From: Burkholderia latens | Lineage (GTDB): Bacteria > Pseudomonadota > Gammaproteobacteria > Burkholderiales > Burkholderiaceae | Direction: 5' to 3' | DNA length: 64,000 nucleotides | Assembly (NCBI RefSeq): GCF_902499045.1 | Contig: NZ_CABVPL010000023.1 | Span: 33,508 to 97,507 of the forward strand | In this document: piece after piece, positions 45,956 through 54,224 of the stretch | Layout of the letters: every line of letters begins with the position of its first letter | Position numbering within the stretch: position 1 is the stretch's first letter | Position numbers and translations under genes: made by a program | The notes under the pieces: model-generated | Told to the model about the DNA's origin: nothing | Databases searched by the model: none | What the model saw: the letters and a program-made list of their open reading frames with translations, nothing else

Positions 45956-46930
45956 ATGAAAACAACGGCAAGAGACACCGGCGTCGATCACCTCGGCGCG
46001 ATGCGTGCGTTCGTGCGGGTCGTCGAAATGGGGAGCTTTTCCGCGGTCGCGAAGGAGATGCACGTGTCGACGTCGACGGTCGCGCGCAAGATCACGGCGA
46101 TCGAGGACGCGCTCGGCGTCGCGCTGCTGCATCGCTCGACGCACAGCGTGACGCTCACCGAGGCCGGCCACATCTACCTGGAACGCGCGGTCACGCTGAT
46201 CGCCGATCTCGACGACACGCTGCGCGTGGTCGCCGAGCTCAACGCGCAGCCGAGCGGCCCGCTGAAGCTCACCGCACCGGTCGCGTTCGGCCGCCGCCAT
46301 CTGGCGCCGCTGATCGCGCCGTTTCTCGCGCGCTACCCGACGATCCAGCTCGACGTGCGGCTCACCGACAATCACAACGACCTCGTCGCCGGCGGGTTCG
46401 ATCTCGACATTCACGAAGGCGAGAACTATCTGGACAATCTGGTCGTGCACCGGCTGTCGCGCAACGACAGCATCCTGTGCGCGACGCCCGGCTATCTCGA
46501 TCGCTGCGGGCGCCCCGCGATGCCGGACGACCTGCAGCAGCACAACTGCCTGCGCTACGTGCATCCGGAAGGCGATCCGCGCTGGGAACTCGTGCGCGGC
46601 GACGCGCGGCACAGCGTGCTGCCGGCCGGCAACCTCGTCACCGATCACTCGGAGCTGCTGCTCGACGCGACGTGCGCGGGGCTCGGCATCGCCGAATTCG
46701 AGATCTGGCTGGTGCGCGATCTGCTCGCGAGCGGCGAGCTGGAACCCGTGCTGCCGCGCTATCGGCTGCAGAACAAGCTGACCGGCGACTACATCTACAT
46801 CGCGTATCTGGCGAACCGGCGCAGCTCGGCGAAGCTGCGCGTGCTGAAGGATTTTCTCGCGGAACATCTCGCGCACATCGGCGAGCTGTCGGAAGCGGAG
46901 CTCGCGAAGATCCGCGCAATGGGCGCGTAG
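45956..46930 (+). CDS. LysR-family transcriptional regulator (aspartate/asparagine module)
   Basis: A 324-residue regulator; the ATG at 45956 is chosen over a GTG at 45932 that lacks a site. The helix-turn-helix region is MRAFVRVVEMGSFSAVAKEM to about residue 75. The effector domain contains the LDVRLTDNHND and LDIHEGENYLDN stretches, of the group seen in CrgA/PtxR-like regulators. It is divergent from aspA with a 154-base promoter gap (45802-45955), so it probably controls aspA and ansP. Confidence 0.9.
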   Translation: MKTTARDTGVDHLGAMRAFVRVVEMGSFSAVAKEMHVSTSTVARKITAIEDALGVALLHRSTHSVTLTEAGHIYLERAVTLIADLDDTLRVVAELNAQPSGPLKLTAPVAFGRRHLAPLIAPFLARYPTIQLDVRLTDNHNDLVAGGFDLDIHEGENYLDNLVVHRLSRNDSILCATPGYLDRCGRPAMPDDLQQHNCLRYVHPEGDPRWELVRGDARHSVLPAGNLVTDHSELLLDATCAGLGIAEFEIWLVRDLLASGELEPVLPRYRLQNKLTGDYIYIAYLANRRSSAKLRVLKDFLAEHLAHIGELSEAELAKIRAMGA

Positions 46931-47124
46931 CGTGCGTGGCGCGCACGGGCCGCCGCCGTCGCGCCGGTCAGCAGCCACGCGGCGAAAGCCAGCGGGCCCG
47001 GCGTCGCGGCACGGGTGCCGCTGACCGCCGCACGCGGCGTCGTGAAACGGTCACGCGAGCGCGCCGGCGAGCGCCGATGCCGCGCGCGCCGAAGCGCGCC
47101 CCCCGGCGCGGCCGGCAGCGCCGT

Positions 47125-48192
47125 TCAGGCCGCCTGCAATTCGAACGGGAACGTCGCGTGGCCGACCTCGACGCCCTGCGTGTTCAGCATCGGCGGCCGG
47201 TGGAACGCGGCGAGCCGCGCGCGCTGCGCGTCCGTGCCGATCTGCAGCCGTTCGAGCAATTCGCTGACCATCATGTACAGCACGTCGATATTGCCGTCCT
47301 CGATCTTCACCGAGATGCCGAGCGCGCCATCGGCGCCGAGCGCCCGCGTGCGCGCCGACGCACGCACGCCGATCCCGTAGCACGCGTCCGCGCCGAGCTT
47401 GCCGACGACCTGCCCTTCGAACGCGTCCATCAGCACCGTGCAGTAGCGCCCTTCTCCGGCGACCAGCTCCGGATGGGTCGTCATCGCATGATGAATGCGC
47501 GCCAGCGCGCGCACGCGAGCGCTCGCCGCATCGGCGCCGCCTGCTTCGACCTTGTCCGCGCCGTCGGCCAGCGACGCATACAGACGCGCGAGGCGATCGA
47601 GCGAGAACGCCGGCGTCGGCAGGTTGCAGCCGTCGATCGCCCAGTCGACTTCGTCGTCGCGCAGCCCGCATGCGTCGGCGACCACGTGCTTCACGCGCAC
47701 CTGCATCGGATGATCCGGCAGATGGTAGTCGGCGATCGGGGCGCCGATCGCCCGCGCGCCGGCCAGCATCCCGACGTGCTTGCCCGAACAGTTGCTGCAG
47801 ACGCCGGTCGGCGTGTAGTCGCGCTTGATCCACGACCGAAGCACCGCATCCGACAACGGCGCGTGGCCGCCGCACCGCAGATCCGACTCCTGCGCGTCGA
47901 CCTTCGCGAGCATCGCGCGCGTGCGCGCGATGTGCCGTTCCTCGCTGCTGTGCGACGCGCACATCAGTGCGATGTCCGCGTCGTCGAAACCGAACCGCTC
48001 GGGCGCGCCCGTCTCGATCACCGACAGCGCCTGCGCCGGCTTCGCCGCCGAGCGCGCGAGCGTCATCCGGAACGGAGCGCCGAGCCGGAACAGCAGCTTG
48101 CCGCCGGCGTCCACCACCGCCACATCGGCGACGTGCGTGTTCTCGATCGCATTGCCGCGGTACGTGACGACCGCTGCGCGTTGGGTGTCCAT
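47125..48192 (-). CDS. type II-like L-asparaginase (PF06089 family)
   Basis: A 355-residue asparaginase of the Rhizobium ReAV class (PF06089), unrelated in fold to E. coli AnsA/AnsB. Conserved blocks are FRLGAPFRMTLARSAAKP, LMCASHSSEERHIARTRAM, GVCSNCSGKHVGMLAGA (with paired Cys and the Ser/Lys residues of the active site), and VDWAIDGCNLPTPA. It hydrolyses L-asparagine to aspartate and ammonia, so the product feeds aspA encoded 2 kb away. AAGGAGA precedes the ATG at 48192. It is transcribed separately. Confidence 0.9.
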   Translation of the reverse strand: MDTQRAAVVTYRGNAIENTHVADVAVVDAGGKLLFRLGAPFRMTLARSAAKPAQALSVIETGAPERFGFDDADIALMCASHSSEERHIARTRAMLAKVDAQESDLRCGGHAPLSDAVLRSWIKRDYTPTGVCSNCSGKHVGMLAGARAIGAPIADYHLPDHPMQVRVKHVVADACGLRDDEVDWAIDGCNLPTPAFSLDRLARLYASLADGADKVEAGGADAASARVRALARIHHAMTTHPELVAGEGRYCTVLMDAFEGQVVGKLGADACYGIGVRASARTRALGADGALGISVKIEDGNIDVLYMMVSELLERLQIGTDAQRARLAAFHRPPMLNTQGVEVGHATFPFELQAA

Positions 48193-48442
48193 CTGTACTG
48201 TCTCCTTCGTCGGGCCATCGCCGGGGCCCTGTCAACCGGTACGGCAGTGTATCGATTCGCCGCCCGTGCGCGCCGCCCGGCCGATGGAAAGCGGTATTGC
48301 GCCCGATGCAAAGCCATCGCATGGATCCAAATGCCTGGCCGGTTCAGTACAGGAAGCACTCCGCCGTTTGCGCGACAACCGTGGCGCGCGGGGGCAACGC
48401 GCGCGGCGACATCGCGCCCGCCACGCTCCCCCGGCGCAGCGG

Positions 48443-49465
48443 CTACGCTTCGATCGCGAGCAACGCGAACGTCGCGAGCCAGTGTTCGCCCATGTAGTCG
48501 CCCGCCACGTGCGCGAGCGCGCTCGCGAGATGCCGGTCGGCCGCATCGAGCAGCTTCGTGCGCCGCGCGTCGCCTTCCGGCAGCGCGCCGGCCAGCGAGC
48601 GCTGGCACCACGCGCGGCTCAGGTTCAAGCCGTCGAGGTGCGCGATCTTGCCGTCGCCGCGATCGCTGACGGTGGCCGGCACGAACAGCGTCGCCGGCTC
48701 GCCGCGCGCAAGATCCGGCAGGAAGCGCGCGAACCAGCCGTCGAATTCGCCGGCCGGCAGCACGCGCCGCATCAGCTCCGCCTCCATCAGCGCGGGCGAC
48801 AGGAACTCGTCGCCCGACGGCTCCCACGCCTGGCACGCGACGTCGTTCAGGTGCCAGCGCTTCGCGGTATCGGCGATCAGCGCCGCGAGCCCGTCGCGCT
48901 GCGTCGCGCGCGCGAAGTCGAGCGCCAGCGCGAGCGCGAACGCGGTGTTGAAGTGCGTGCCGACCCGCAGCGGATAGGTCGCCTTCGGCAGGAAGGCCTC
49001 GAAGCGCGACACGAACAGATCGGCGAGCGGCGTCATCGTCTTCGCCCAGCGCGCGGCCTGCGGCACCACGCCCTTCAGCGCCAGCCGCTCCAGCTGCGCG
49101 GACAGCGCGAGCAGCCACGCCCATCCGTACGGCCGCTCGAAGCCGACGTTGTGCGGCAGCGCGAGATACGCGCGTTCGCCGGCGACGTTCGCGTCGGTGA
49201 AATGCGCGTCGACGACGGCGATGATCCGCTCGGCCTCCGGCAGCGCCGGATAGCGTTCGAGCACGCGCAGCACGAGCCAGTAGCCGTGCACGCACGAATG
49301 CCAGTCGTAGCTGCCGTAGAAGATCGGGTGCAGCGCGCGCGGCCCCTGCACGTCGTGCGGGCCTTCGAGCGAATGCGTGAGCTTGTTCGGATATTCGCGG
49401 GTCAGGTGCGCGAGCGCGAGCGACGCGAATTTCGACGCGAGTTCGGGGGTCAGTCGGTCGGTCAT
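48443..49465 (-). CDS. DUF2891-family protein
   Basis: A 340-residue cytoplasmic protein that matches the DUF2891 family: HPIFYGSYDWHSCVHGYW near the N-terminus, HFTDANVAGERAYL, and PYGWAWLLALSAQLERL. The composition of repeated aromatic and His residues suggests an alpha/alpha-toroid-like enzyme; function is unknown. It starts 10 bases after the DUF979 stop, GAGG ahead of the ATG, so it belongs to the DUF969-DUF979 operon. Confidence 0.87.
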   Translation of the reverse strand: MTDRLTPELASKFASLALAHLTREYPNKLTHSLEGPHDVQGPRALHPIFYGSYDWHSCVHGYWLVLRVLERYPALPEAERIIAVVDAHFTDANVAGERAYLALPHNVGFERPYGWAWLLALSAQLERLALKGVVPQAARWAKTMTPLADLFVSRFEAFLPKATYPLRVGTHFNTAFALALALDFARATQRDGLAALIADTAKRWHLNDVACQAWEPSGDEFLSPALMEAELMRRVLPAGEFDGWFARFLPDLARGEPATLFVPATVSDRGDGKIAHLDGLNLSRAWCQRSLAGALPEGDARRTKLLDAADRHLASALAHVAGDYMGEHWLATFALLAIEA

Positions 49466-49475
49466 GGAAGCCTCG

Positions 49476-50426
49476 TCAGAAGCGGAATACGAACGCGTAC
49501 ATCAGCAGCGTGTTCACGGCGAGCAGCAGCACGGCGGTCGGCCATTGCGCCTTGATCACGCCGTTCTTGTCCTTCAGCTCCAGCAGCGCAGCGGGCACGA
49601 TATTGAAGTTCGCGGCCATCGGCGTCATCAGCGTACCGCAGAAGCCGCTCAGCATCCCGATCGCGCCCATGATCGCCGGGTTGCCGTGGAACTGATGGAC
49701 GATCAGCGGCAGGCCGATGCCGGCCGTCATCACGGGGAACGCGGCAAAGCCGTTGCCCATGATCATCGTGAACAGCGCCATCCCGACCGTGTACGCCGCG
49801 ACGACCGCGAACGGCGAATCGATCGGCACCCACTCCTTCACGAGCCCCGACACGACGCCGCCGACGCCCGCGACCGCGAACAGCGCGCCGAGCGCCGCGA
49901 GCATCTGCGGCAGGATCGCGGCCCAGCCGACCGCGTCCATCGTATGACGCGCGTCCTTCAGCGCATGAACCGGCGAATCGCGCAGCATCGCGAGCGCGAC
50001 GCCGAACGCGACCAGCGTGCCGAGCACGAGGGAGATCAGCGTCACGCTCTTCGGATCGACGAACGGCACGAGCTTCAACACGAACGTGCCGATCAGCGTG
50101 ACGACGGGAATCAGCAGCGCGGGCAGGAACAGCCGGTTGCCGAAGCGCAGCGCCTTCGCGTCGCGCCGTGCGGCGGCCGCGTCGCCCGCTTCGTCGGACT
50201 TGCCGCGGCCGAGCTTGCCCGAGCCTGCGATCAGCGCGAGCGTGATCGCGAGGCAGCCCGTCACGAAGTGCGGCAACAGCGCGCCGAACAGGAACGTGAG
50301 CGCGTAGATCGCCCAGAACGCGAAGTTGACGACGCGGCGCGGGTTCGTGCGGTCCGTCAGGTTGAAGCACGCGAACGCGGCGAACATCAGCCCCGCGAGC
50401 GTATACAGCGGTTCGAGGCCGATCAT
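49476..50426 (-). CDS. DUF979-family membrane protein
   Basis: A 316-residue hydrophobic protein with about eight to nine helices. It matches the DUF979 family (GLEPLYTLAGLMFA start, MIMGNGFAAFPVMTAGIG, and MLSGFCGTLMTPMAANFN in the C-terminal half, a permease-like conserved region). It overlaps the DUF969 gene by four bases (ATGA). DUF969 and DUF979 are found together as a putative transporter pair; I recall links to pyroglutamate (5-oxoproline) use, but cannot verify this here and no 5-oxoproline enzyme is in the window. Confidence 0.87.
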   Translation of the reverse strand: MIGLEPLYTLAGLMFAAFACFNLTDRTNPRRVVNFAFWAIYALTFLFGALLPHFVTGCLAITLALIAGSGKLGRGKSDEAGDAAAARRDAKALRFGNRLFLPALLIPVVTLIGTFVLKLVPFVDPKSVTLISLVLGTLVAFGVALAMLRDSPVHALKDARHTMDAVGWAAILPQMLAALGALFAVAGVGGVVSGLVKEWVPIDSPFAVVAAYTVGMALFTMIMGNGFAAFPVMTAGIGLPLIVHQFHGNPAIMGAIGMLSGFCGTLMTPMAANFNIVPAALLELKDKNGVIKAQWPTAVLLLAVNTLLMYAFVFRF

Positions 50427-51112
50427 CGCGCGCCCTCCCGTCCGAATGCGCGGAAGCCGCGCGACAGCCGATGGTCGAGCAGCGCGAGGCGCGTGCAGTG
50501 GATCAGCAGCGCGGCGATCGCGGTCGGGATCGCCCACACCGACAGGTGCAGCGGCTCGATCGCGATTCCGTTCTGTTCGAGAAAGCCCTTGATCAGCAGG
50601 ATCGACTGGATCGCGATGAAGATGTCCTCGCCGAAGAACACGGCGACGTTGTCGGCGGCCGACGCATGCGCGCGGATCTGCTGGCGCACCGACTCGGGCA
50701 GGTCGCCGTGCCGGCTGACCGCGGCGGCCTCGGCCATCGGCGCGATCAGCGGCCGCACCATCTGCGCGTGTCCGCCGAGCGACGTGAGGCCGAGCGCGGC
50801 CGTCCCCTGGCGCAGCACGAAATACAGCATCAGCACGCGGCCGGTGGTCGCCGCGTGCACGCGCGAGATCATCCGTTTCGCCTGTTCCTTCAACCCGTTG
50901 CGCTCGAGCAGCGCGATCACCGGCAGCGTCAGCCAGATCAGCCCCATGTAGCGGTTGTCGGTGAACGCCTTGCCGAACGCGCTGACGATGTCGACGAGAT
51001 TCATCCCGCCCGCCAGCCCCGTCGCGAGCCCCGCGATCGTGACCACCAGCAGCGCGTTGAAGCGCAGCGCGAAACCGATCACGACGATCGGCACCCCTAT
51101 CAGCACCAGCAT
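50423..51112 (-). CDS. DUF969-family membrane protein
   Basis: A 229-residue protein with about six helices. GVPIVVIGFALRFNALLVVTIAGL starts the sequence, and LRQGTAALGLTSLGGHAQMVRPLI is a conserved family stretch. It resembles half of a two-part permease with DUF979. It is first in the operon DUF969-DUF979-DUF2891, with AGGAGG just ahead of the ATG, and its promoter region holds a perfect palindrome at 51204-51215. Confidence 0.88.
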   Translation of the reverse strand: MLVLIGVPIVVIGFALRFNALLVVTIAGLATGLAGGMNLVDIVSAFGKAFTDNRYMGLIWLTLPVIALLERNGLKEQAKRMISRVHAATTGRVLMLYFVLRQGTAALGLTSLGGHAQMVRPLIAPMAEAAAVSRHGDLPESVRQQIRAHASAADNVAVFFGEDIFIAIQSILLIKGFLEQNGIAIEPLHLSVWAIPTAIAALLIHCTRLALLDHRLSRGFRAFGREGAR

Positions 51113-51203
51113 TGCTCCTCCTTGTGTCGGATGCCCGGCGCGGCGAGCACGCGCCGCCCGCCCGGTTTCGACCGGGTTCAGGCCGCAAAATCTAGCACGA
51201 GAC

Positions 51204-51215
51204 TTTATCGATAAA
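51204..51215. promoter_or_regulatory. perfect palindrome, candidate operator of DUF969 operon
   Basis: TTTATCGATAAA reads the same on both strands and stands out as an AT-rich island in very GC-rich DNA, 92 bases from the DUF969 start codon. It could bind a dimeric regulator. No regulator gene is adjacent. Confidence 0.45.
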
Positions 51216-51282
51216 AAGTCGACAATTTACAGCTTCGGGTAAACGTTGAAACCGGTACGATGCCGCGCGCGCCGTATGCCGT

Positions 51283-51315
51283 TCGTGTGCCGGTCGTGTG
51301 CCGGTCGTGTGCCGG
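51283..51315. repeat. three direct copies of an 11-mer
   Basis: TCGTGTGCCGG occurs at 51283-51293, 51294-51304 and 51305-51315 without mismatch. No gene overlaps it. Confidence 0.9.
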
Positions 51316-51478
51316 CACGGGCCGGTCGGCGCGGTCTCGTGCGCGCGGCGGGCGCCGCGACGCGCGGCACGCGCCGTGCCGGCGAACCGCACGCGGACGG
51401 CAATCCGCCCGCCGCGCATGGCGGAGCGAGGTTGCGCCGACTAAACTGGAAGGCATCGCAACGAACGGGAGAGCCGCC

Positions 51479-51703
51479 ATGATTGACGTATTTCAGACCA
51501 TCGGCAGCCGCGCGTTTTCCGCTCATCTGGCGAAGGACGGGATGGTCACGCTGATGGAACAGCGCCACGAGGTCGATCGCGTGACGCTCGCCACGGCCTA
51601 CGCCGCGCTCGTCGAGGAATGCGAGCAGGAAGCCGATCTGCGCGACGCGACGGTCGAAGGGATGATGCGCGCGCTGATCCAGGGGTACGCGCGCAGCCAT
51701 TGA
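51479..51703 (+). CDS. small protein of unknown function
   Basis: A 74-residue acidic protein with ACGGGAGAG ahead of the ATG at 51479. It has no hydrophobic segment. The sequence starts MIDVFQTIGSRAFSAHLAKD and ends in a predicted helix rich in Glu/Ala (ALVEECEQEADLRDATVEGM). I recognise no family. It lies 365 bases before the wspF-like gene; a link is not shown. Confidence 0.7.
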   Translation: MIDVFQTIGSRAFSAHLAKDGMVTLMEQRHEVDRVTLATAYAALVEECEQEADLRDATVEGMMRALIQGYARSH

Positions 51704-52068
51704 GCGGGTGAACGCGCGGTGCGCCGGCCGTCGCGCAGCCGGCTCGTCGATGCGTGCGCCCGCGTCGGCCTGCGAAAACGGCCATACGCACGCGCACTTA
51801 CCGCACCGCGGCATGGCGCCGCCTGCGGCTGTCCGGCCGGCCCGACGGTGCCGATTCCCGTCTCACGATAGAGGCAAGCGTCGGAAACGACGCAATGCGC
51901 AATTTTTTCGATTGCCGCCGCTCGCGCCGCATGACAGCATGCGGGCGTCGCCAATCGAAAGAACTCCGTGCCGTCCACCGCCGCTGCCGTTCGGCACGCC
52001 GGACCGGCACCGCCTTCCATGATCCCGGCCCATCTCCAACACTACGAACCGACCGGAGTATCCCGCTT
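51704..52068. other. wspF upstream region with long inverted repeat
   Basis: No gene is supported. TTTCGATTG (51906-51914) and CAATCGAAA (51952-51960) form a perfect nine-base inverted repeat; inside it a CGCATG-ACAG-CATGCG hairpin can form. The ribosome-binding site GGAG of the wspF-like gene is at 52055-52058. Confidence 0.5.
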
Positions 52069-53073
52069 GTGAACATCGGCATCGTCAACGACCTCCCGCT
52101 TGCCGTCGAGGCGATGCGCCGTGCGATCGCGCGCCGGCCCGAGCATCGCGTGCTGTGGGTCGCGGCCGACGGCGCGCAGGCCGTCGAACTGTGCGCCGCG
52201 CAACCGCCCGACGTCGTGCTGATGGATCTGATCATGCCGAAGTGCGACGGCATCGAGGCGACGCGGCGCATCATGCGCTCGGGCCGACCGTGTGCGATCC
52301 TGATCGTGACGAGCTGCATCGGCGCGAACGCGTGGCGCGTGTTCGAGGCGATGGGCGCCGGCGCGCTCGACGCGGTCGACACGCCCCGGCTCGGCGACGG
52401 CGAGGCCGGCGACACCGCGCGGCTGCTGCTCGCGAAGATCGACCAGATCGGACGGCTGCTCGACGCGCCCGGCGGCGTCCGCGCGGCCGGCACGGCCGGA
52501 CGCGGAAGCGGCGGCCCGCTGATCGCGATCGGCGCGTCCGCGGGCGGCCCCGGCGCGCTCGCGTCGATCCTCGGCAGCCTGCCGGCCGGCTTCGGCGCGC
52601 CGATCGTGATCGTCCAGCACGTCGATCGCGCGTTCGCCGAAGGGATGGCGCAATGGCTCGACGGCCAGACACCGCTGACGGTGCGCGTCGCACGCGAAGG
52701 CGACCGCCCGCAGCCGGGCGTCGCGCTGCTCGCGGCGACGGACGATCATCTGCGCATTACCCGCGCCGGCACGCTCGGATATACGCGAGAGCCGGCCGCG
52801 ACGCCGTACCGGCCGTCGGTCGACGTGTTCTTCAACAGCCTGACCGAGCACTGGCCGGGCCGCGTGATCGGCGTGCTGCTGACCGGCATGGGCCGCGACG
52901 GCGCGATCGGCCTGAAGGCGCTGCGGATGAAGGGCTATCACACGATCGCGCAGGACGAGGCGACGAGCGCCGTGTACGGGATGCCGAAGGCGGCCGCGAC
53001 GCTCGGCGCGGCCCGCGCGATCCTGCCGCTCGAGCGCATCGCGGGCGAACTGGCGGCGCTCGCACGGATCTGA
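52069..53073 (+). CDS. WspF/CheB-like protein-glutamate methylesterase
   Basis: A 334-residue protein starting with GTG at 52069. Residues 1-120 are a receiver starting MNIGIVNDLPLAVEAMRR with phospho-acceptor Asp53 (LMDLIMP); the C-terminal domain has the methylesterase triad Ser157 (GASAGG), His184 (VQHVD) and Asp277 (TGMGRDG). The receiver and the linker strongly resemble WspF, the methylesterase of the Wsp surface-sensing system. It is followed by a WspR-like cyclase 56 bases on. No wspA-E genes accompany it, so the receptor it serves is unknown. Confidence 0.92.
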   Translation: MNIGIVNDLPLAVEAMRRAIARRPEHRVLWVAADGAQAVELCAAQPPDVVLMDLIMPKCDGIEATRRIMRSGRPCAILIVTSCIGANAWRVFEAMGAGALDAVDTPRLGDGEAGDTARLLLAKIDQIGRLLDAPGGVRAAGTAGRGSGGPLIAIGASAGGPGALASILGSLPAGFGAPIVIVQHVDRAFAEGMAQWLDGQTPLTVRVAREGDRPQPGVALLAATDDHLRITRAGTLGYTREPAATPYRPSVDVFFNSLTEHWPGRVIGVLLTGMGRDGAIGLKALRMKGYHTIAQDEATSAVYGMPKAAATLGAARAILPLERIAGELAALARI

Positions 53074-53129
53074 CGCCCGATGAAACTCCGTCACACCCGT
53101 CGCGGCGACGACGCAACCGGGCGCCGATC

Positions 53130-54221
53130 ATGACCAGCGACCTGACGCGAGCGCCCGGCGGCCTGCATCCGGCGTTCGATGCCGCGCACGTGCGGCCCAC
53201 GCCGCACGCCGCCGCGCCCGCAATGGTGTTGCTGGTGGACGACCAGACGATCGTCGCGGAAGCCGTCCGGCGCGCGCTCGTCGACGAGGAAGGCATCGAC
53301 TTCCACTACTGCGCGCGCTCCGACGATGCGCTCGCGACCGCGATCGAAACGCGGCCGACCGTGGTCCTGCAGGATCTCGTGATGCCCGGCACCGACGGGC
53401 TGAGCCTCGTGAAAGCGTACCGCGCGAACGCGGCGACGCGCGACGTGCCGATCATCGTGCTCTCGACGCAGGAAGAACCGGTGATCAAGAGCGCCGCGTT
53501 CGCGGCCGGCGCAAACGACTATCTGGTGAAGCTGCCGGATCGCATCGAACTGGTCGCGCGGATCCGCTATCACTCGCGCTCGTACATGAACCTGCTGCAG
53601 CGCGACGAGGCCTATCGCGCGCTGCGGCAATCGCAGCAGCAATTGCTCGAGGCGAATCTCGAGCTGCGGCGGCTCACGCATTCGGACGGCCTGACCGGGC
53701 TGTCGAACCGCCGCTATCTCGACGAATACCTGGCCGCCGAATGGCGCCGCGGCACGCGCGAGCGCAGCGAGCTGTCGCTGCTGATGATCGACGTCGACAA
53801 CTTCAAGCTGTACAACGACACGTACGGGCACGTATCCGGCGACGCCGTGCTCAAGCAGGTCGCGGCGACCATCGAGCGCTGCCTCGGCCAATCCGGCGAT
53901 CTGGCCGCGCGCTTCGGCGGCGAGGAATTCGCGGTCGTGATGCCGGCCACGTCGCCGGGCGCCGCGCGGCTGCTCGGCGAGAAGATCCGGCTCGCGGTCG
54001 AGGCGTTGCGGCTCGAGCACGCGCATTCGTCGACGGGCCGCTACGTGACGATCAGCATCGGCGGCGCGAGCGTCGTGCCGGCCGCCGGCGTGCCGACCAC
54101 GTCGCTGATCGAGGCGGCCGATCGGGCGCTGTATCGCGCGAAGCACGACGGCAAGAATCGCGTCGAGATCGATGCGTCGGCGCCGCCCGCTGTCCCGCCG
54201 GAAGGCGGCGGTTTCGCGTGA
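53130..54221 (+). CDS. WspR-like diguanylate cyclase response regulator
   Basis: A 363-residue protein with an N-terminal receiver (Asp82 in LQDLVMPG; Lys in LVKLPD), a coiled-coil linker (about 155-182) and a GGDEF domain with active motif GGEEF at 263-267, which makes cyclic-di-GMP. The I-site that would be RxxD is Gln254-Ser-Gly-Asp257, so the first Arg is absent. In P. aeruginosa WspR the sequence is RSSD and binds product for feedback inhibition. It shares order with wspF as in the Wsp system. The stop lies three bases from the stop of the convergent EAL gene. Confidence 0.93.
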   Translation: MTSDLTRAPGGLHPAFDAAHVRPTPHAAAPAMVLLVDDQTIVAEAVRRALVDEEGIDFHYCARSDDALATAIETRPTVVLQDLVMPGTDGLSLVKAYRANAATRDVPIIVLSTQEEPVIKSAAFAAGANDYLVKLPDRIELVARIRYHSRSYMNLLQRDEAYRALRQSQQQLLEANLELRRLTHSDGLTGLSNRRYLDEYLAAEWRRGTRERSELSLLMIDVDNFKLYNDTYGHVSGDAVLKQVAATIERCLGQSGDLAARFGGEEFAVVMPATSPGAARLLGEKIRLAVEALRLEHAHSSTGRYVTISIGGASVVPAAGVPTTSLIEAADRALYRAKHDGKNRVEIDASAPPAVPPEGGGFA

Positions 54222-54224
54222 ACG

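Larger units (their letters stand above)
51113..51478. other. regulatory gap upstream of DUF969 operon with palindrome and 11-bp repeats
   Basis: No gene. The AT-rich stretch 51190-51240 contains TTTATCGATAAA (51204-51215), a perfect 12-base palindrome about 92 bases upstream of the DUF969 start, flanked by GAC/AAGTC. Then three copies of the 11-mer TCGTGTGCCGG lie at 51283-51315. The remainder is GC-rich. Confidence 0.6.

Noticed and set aside
51906-51960. Rho-independent terminator
   Set aside because: The stem is not followed by a T-run on either strand, so it is reported only as a structure of unknown role.
52069-53073. CheB belonging to the 36-41 kb cassette
   Set aside because: It is 10 kb away on the other strand, and the receiver is clearly WspF-like and paired with a WspR-like cyclase.
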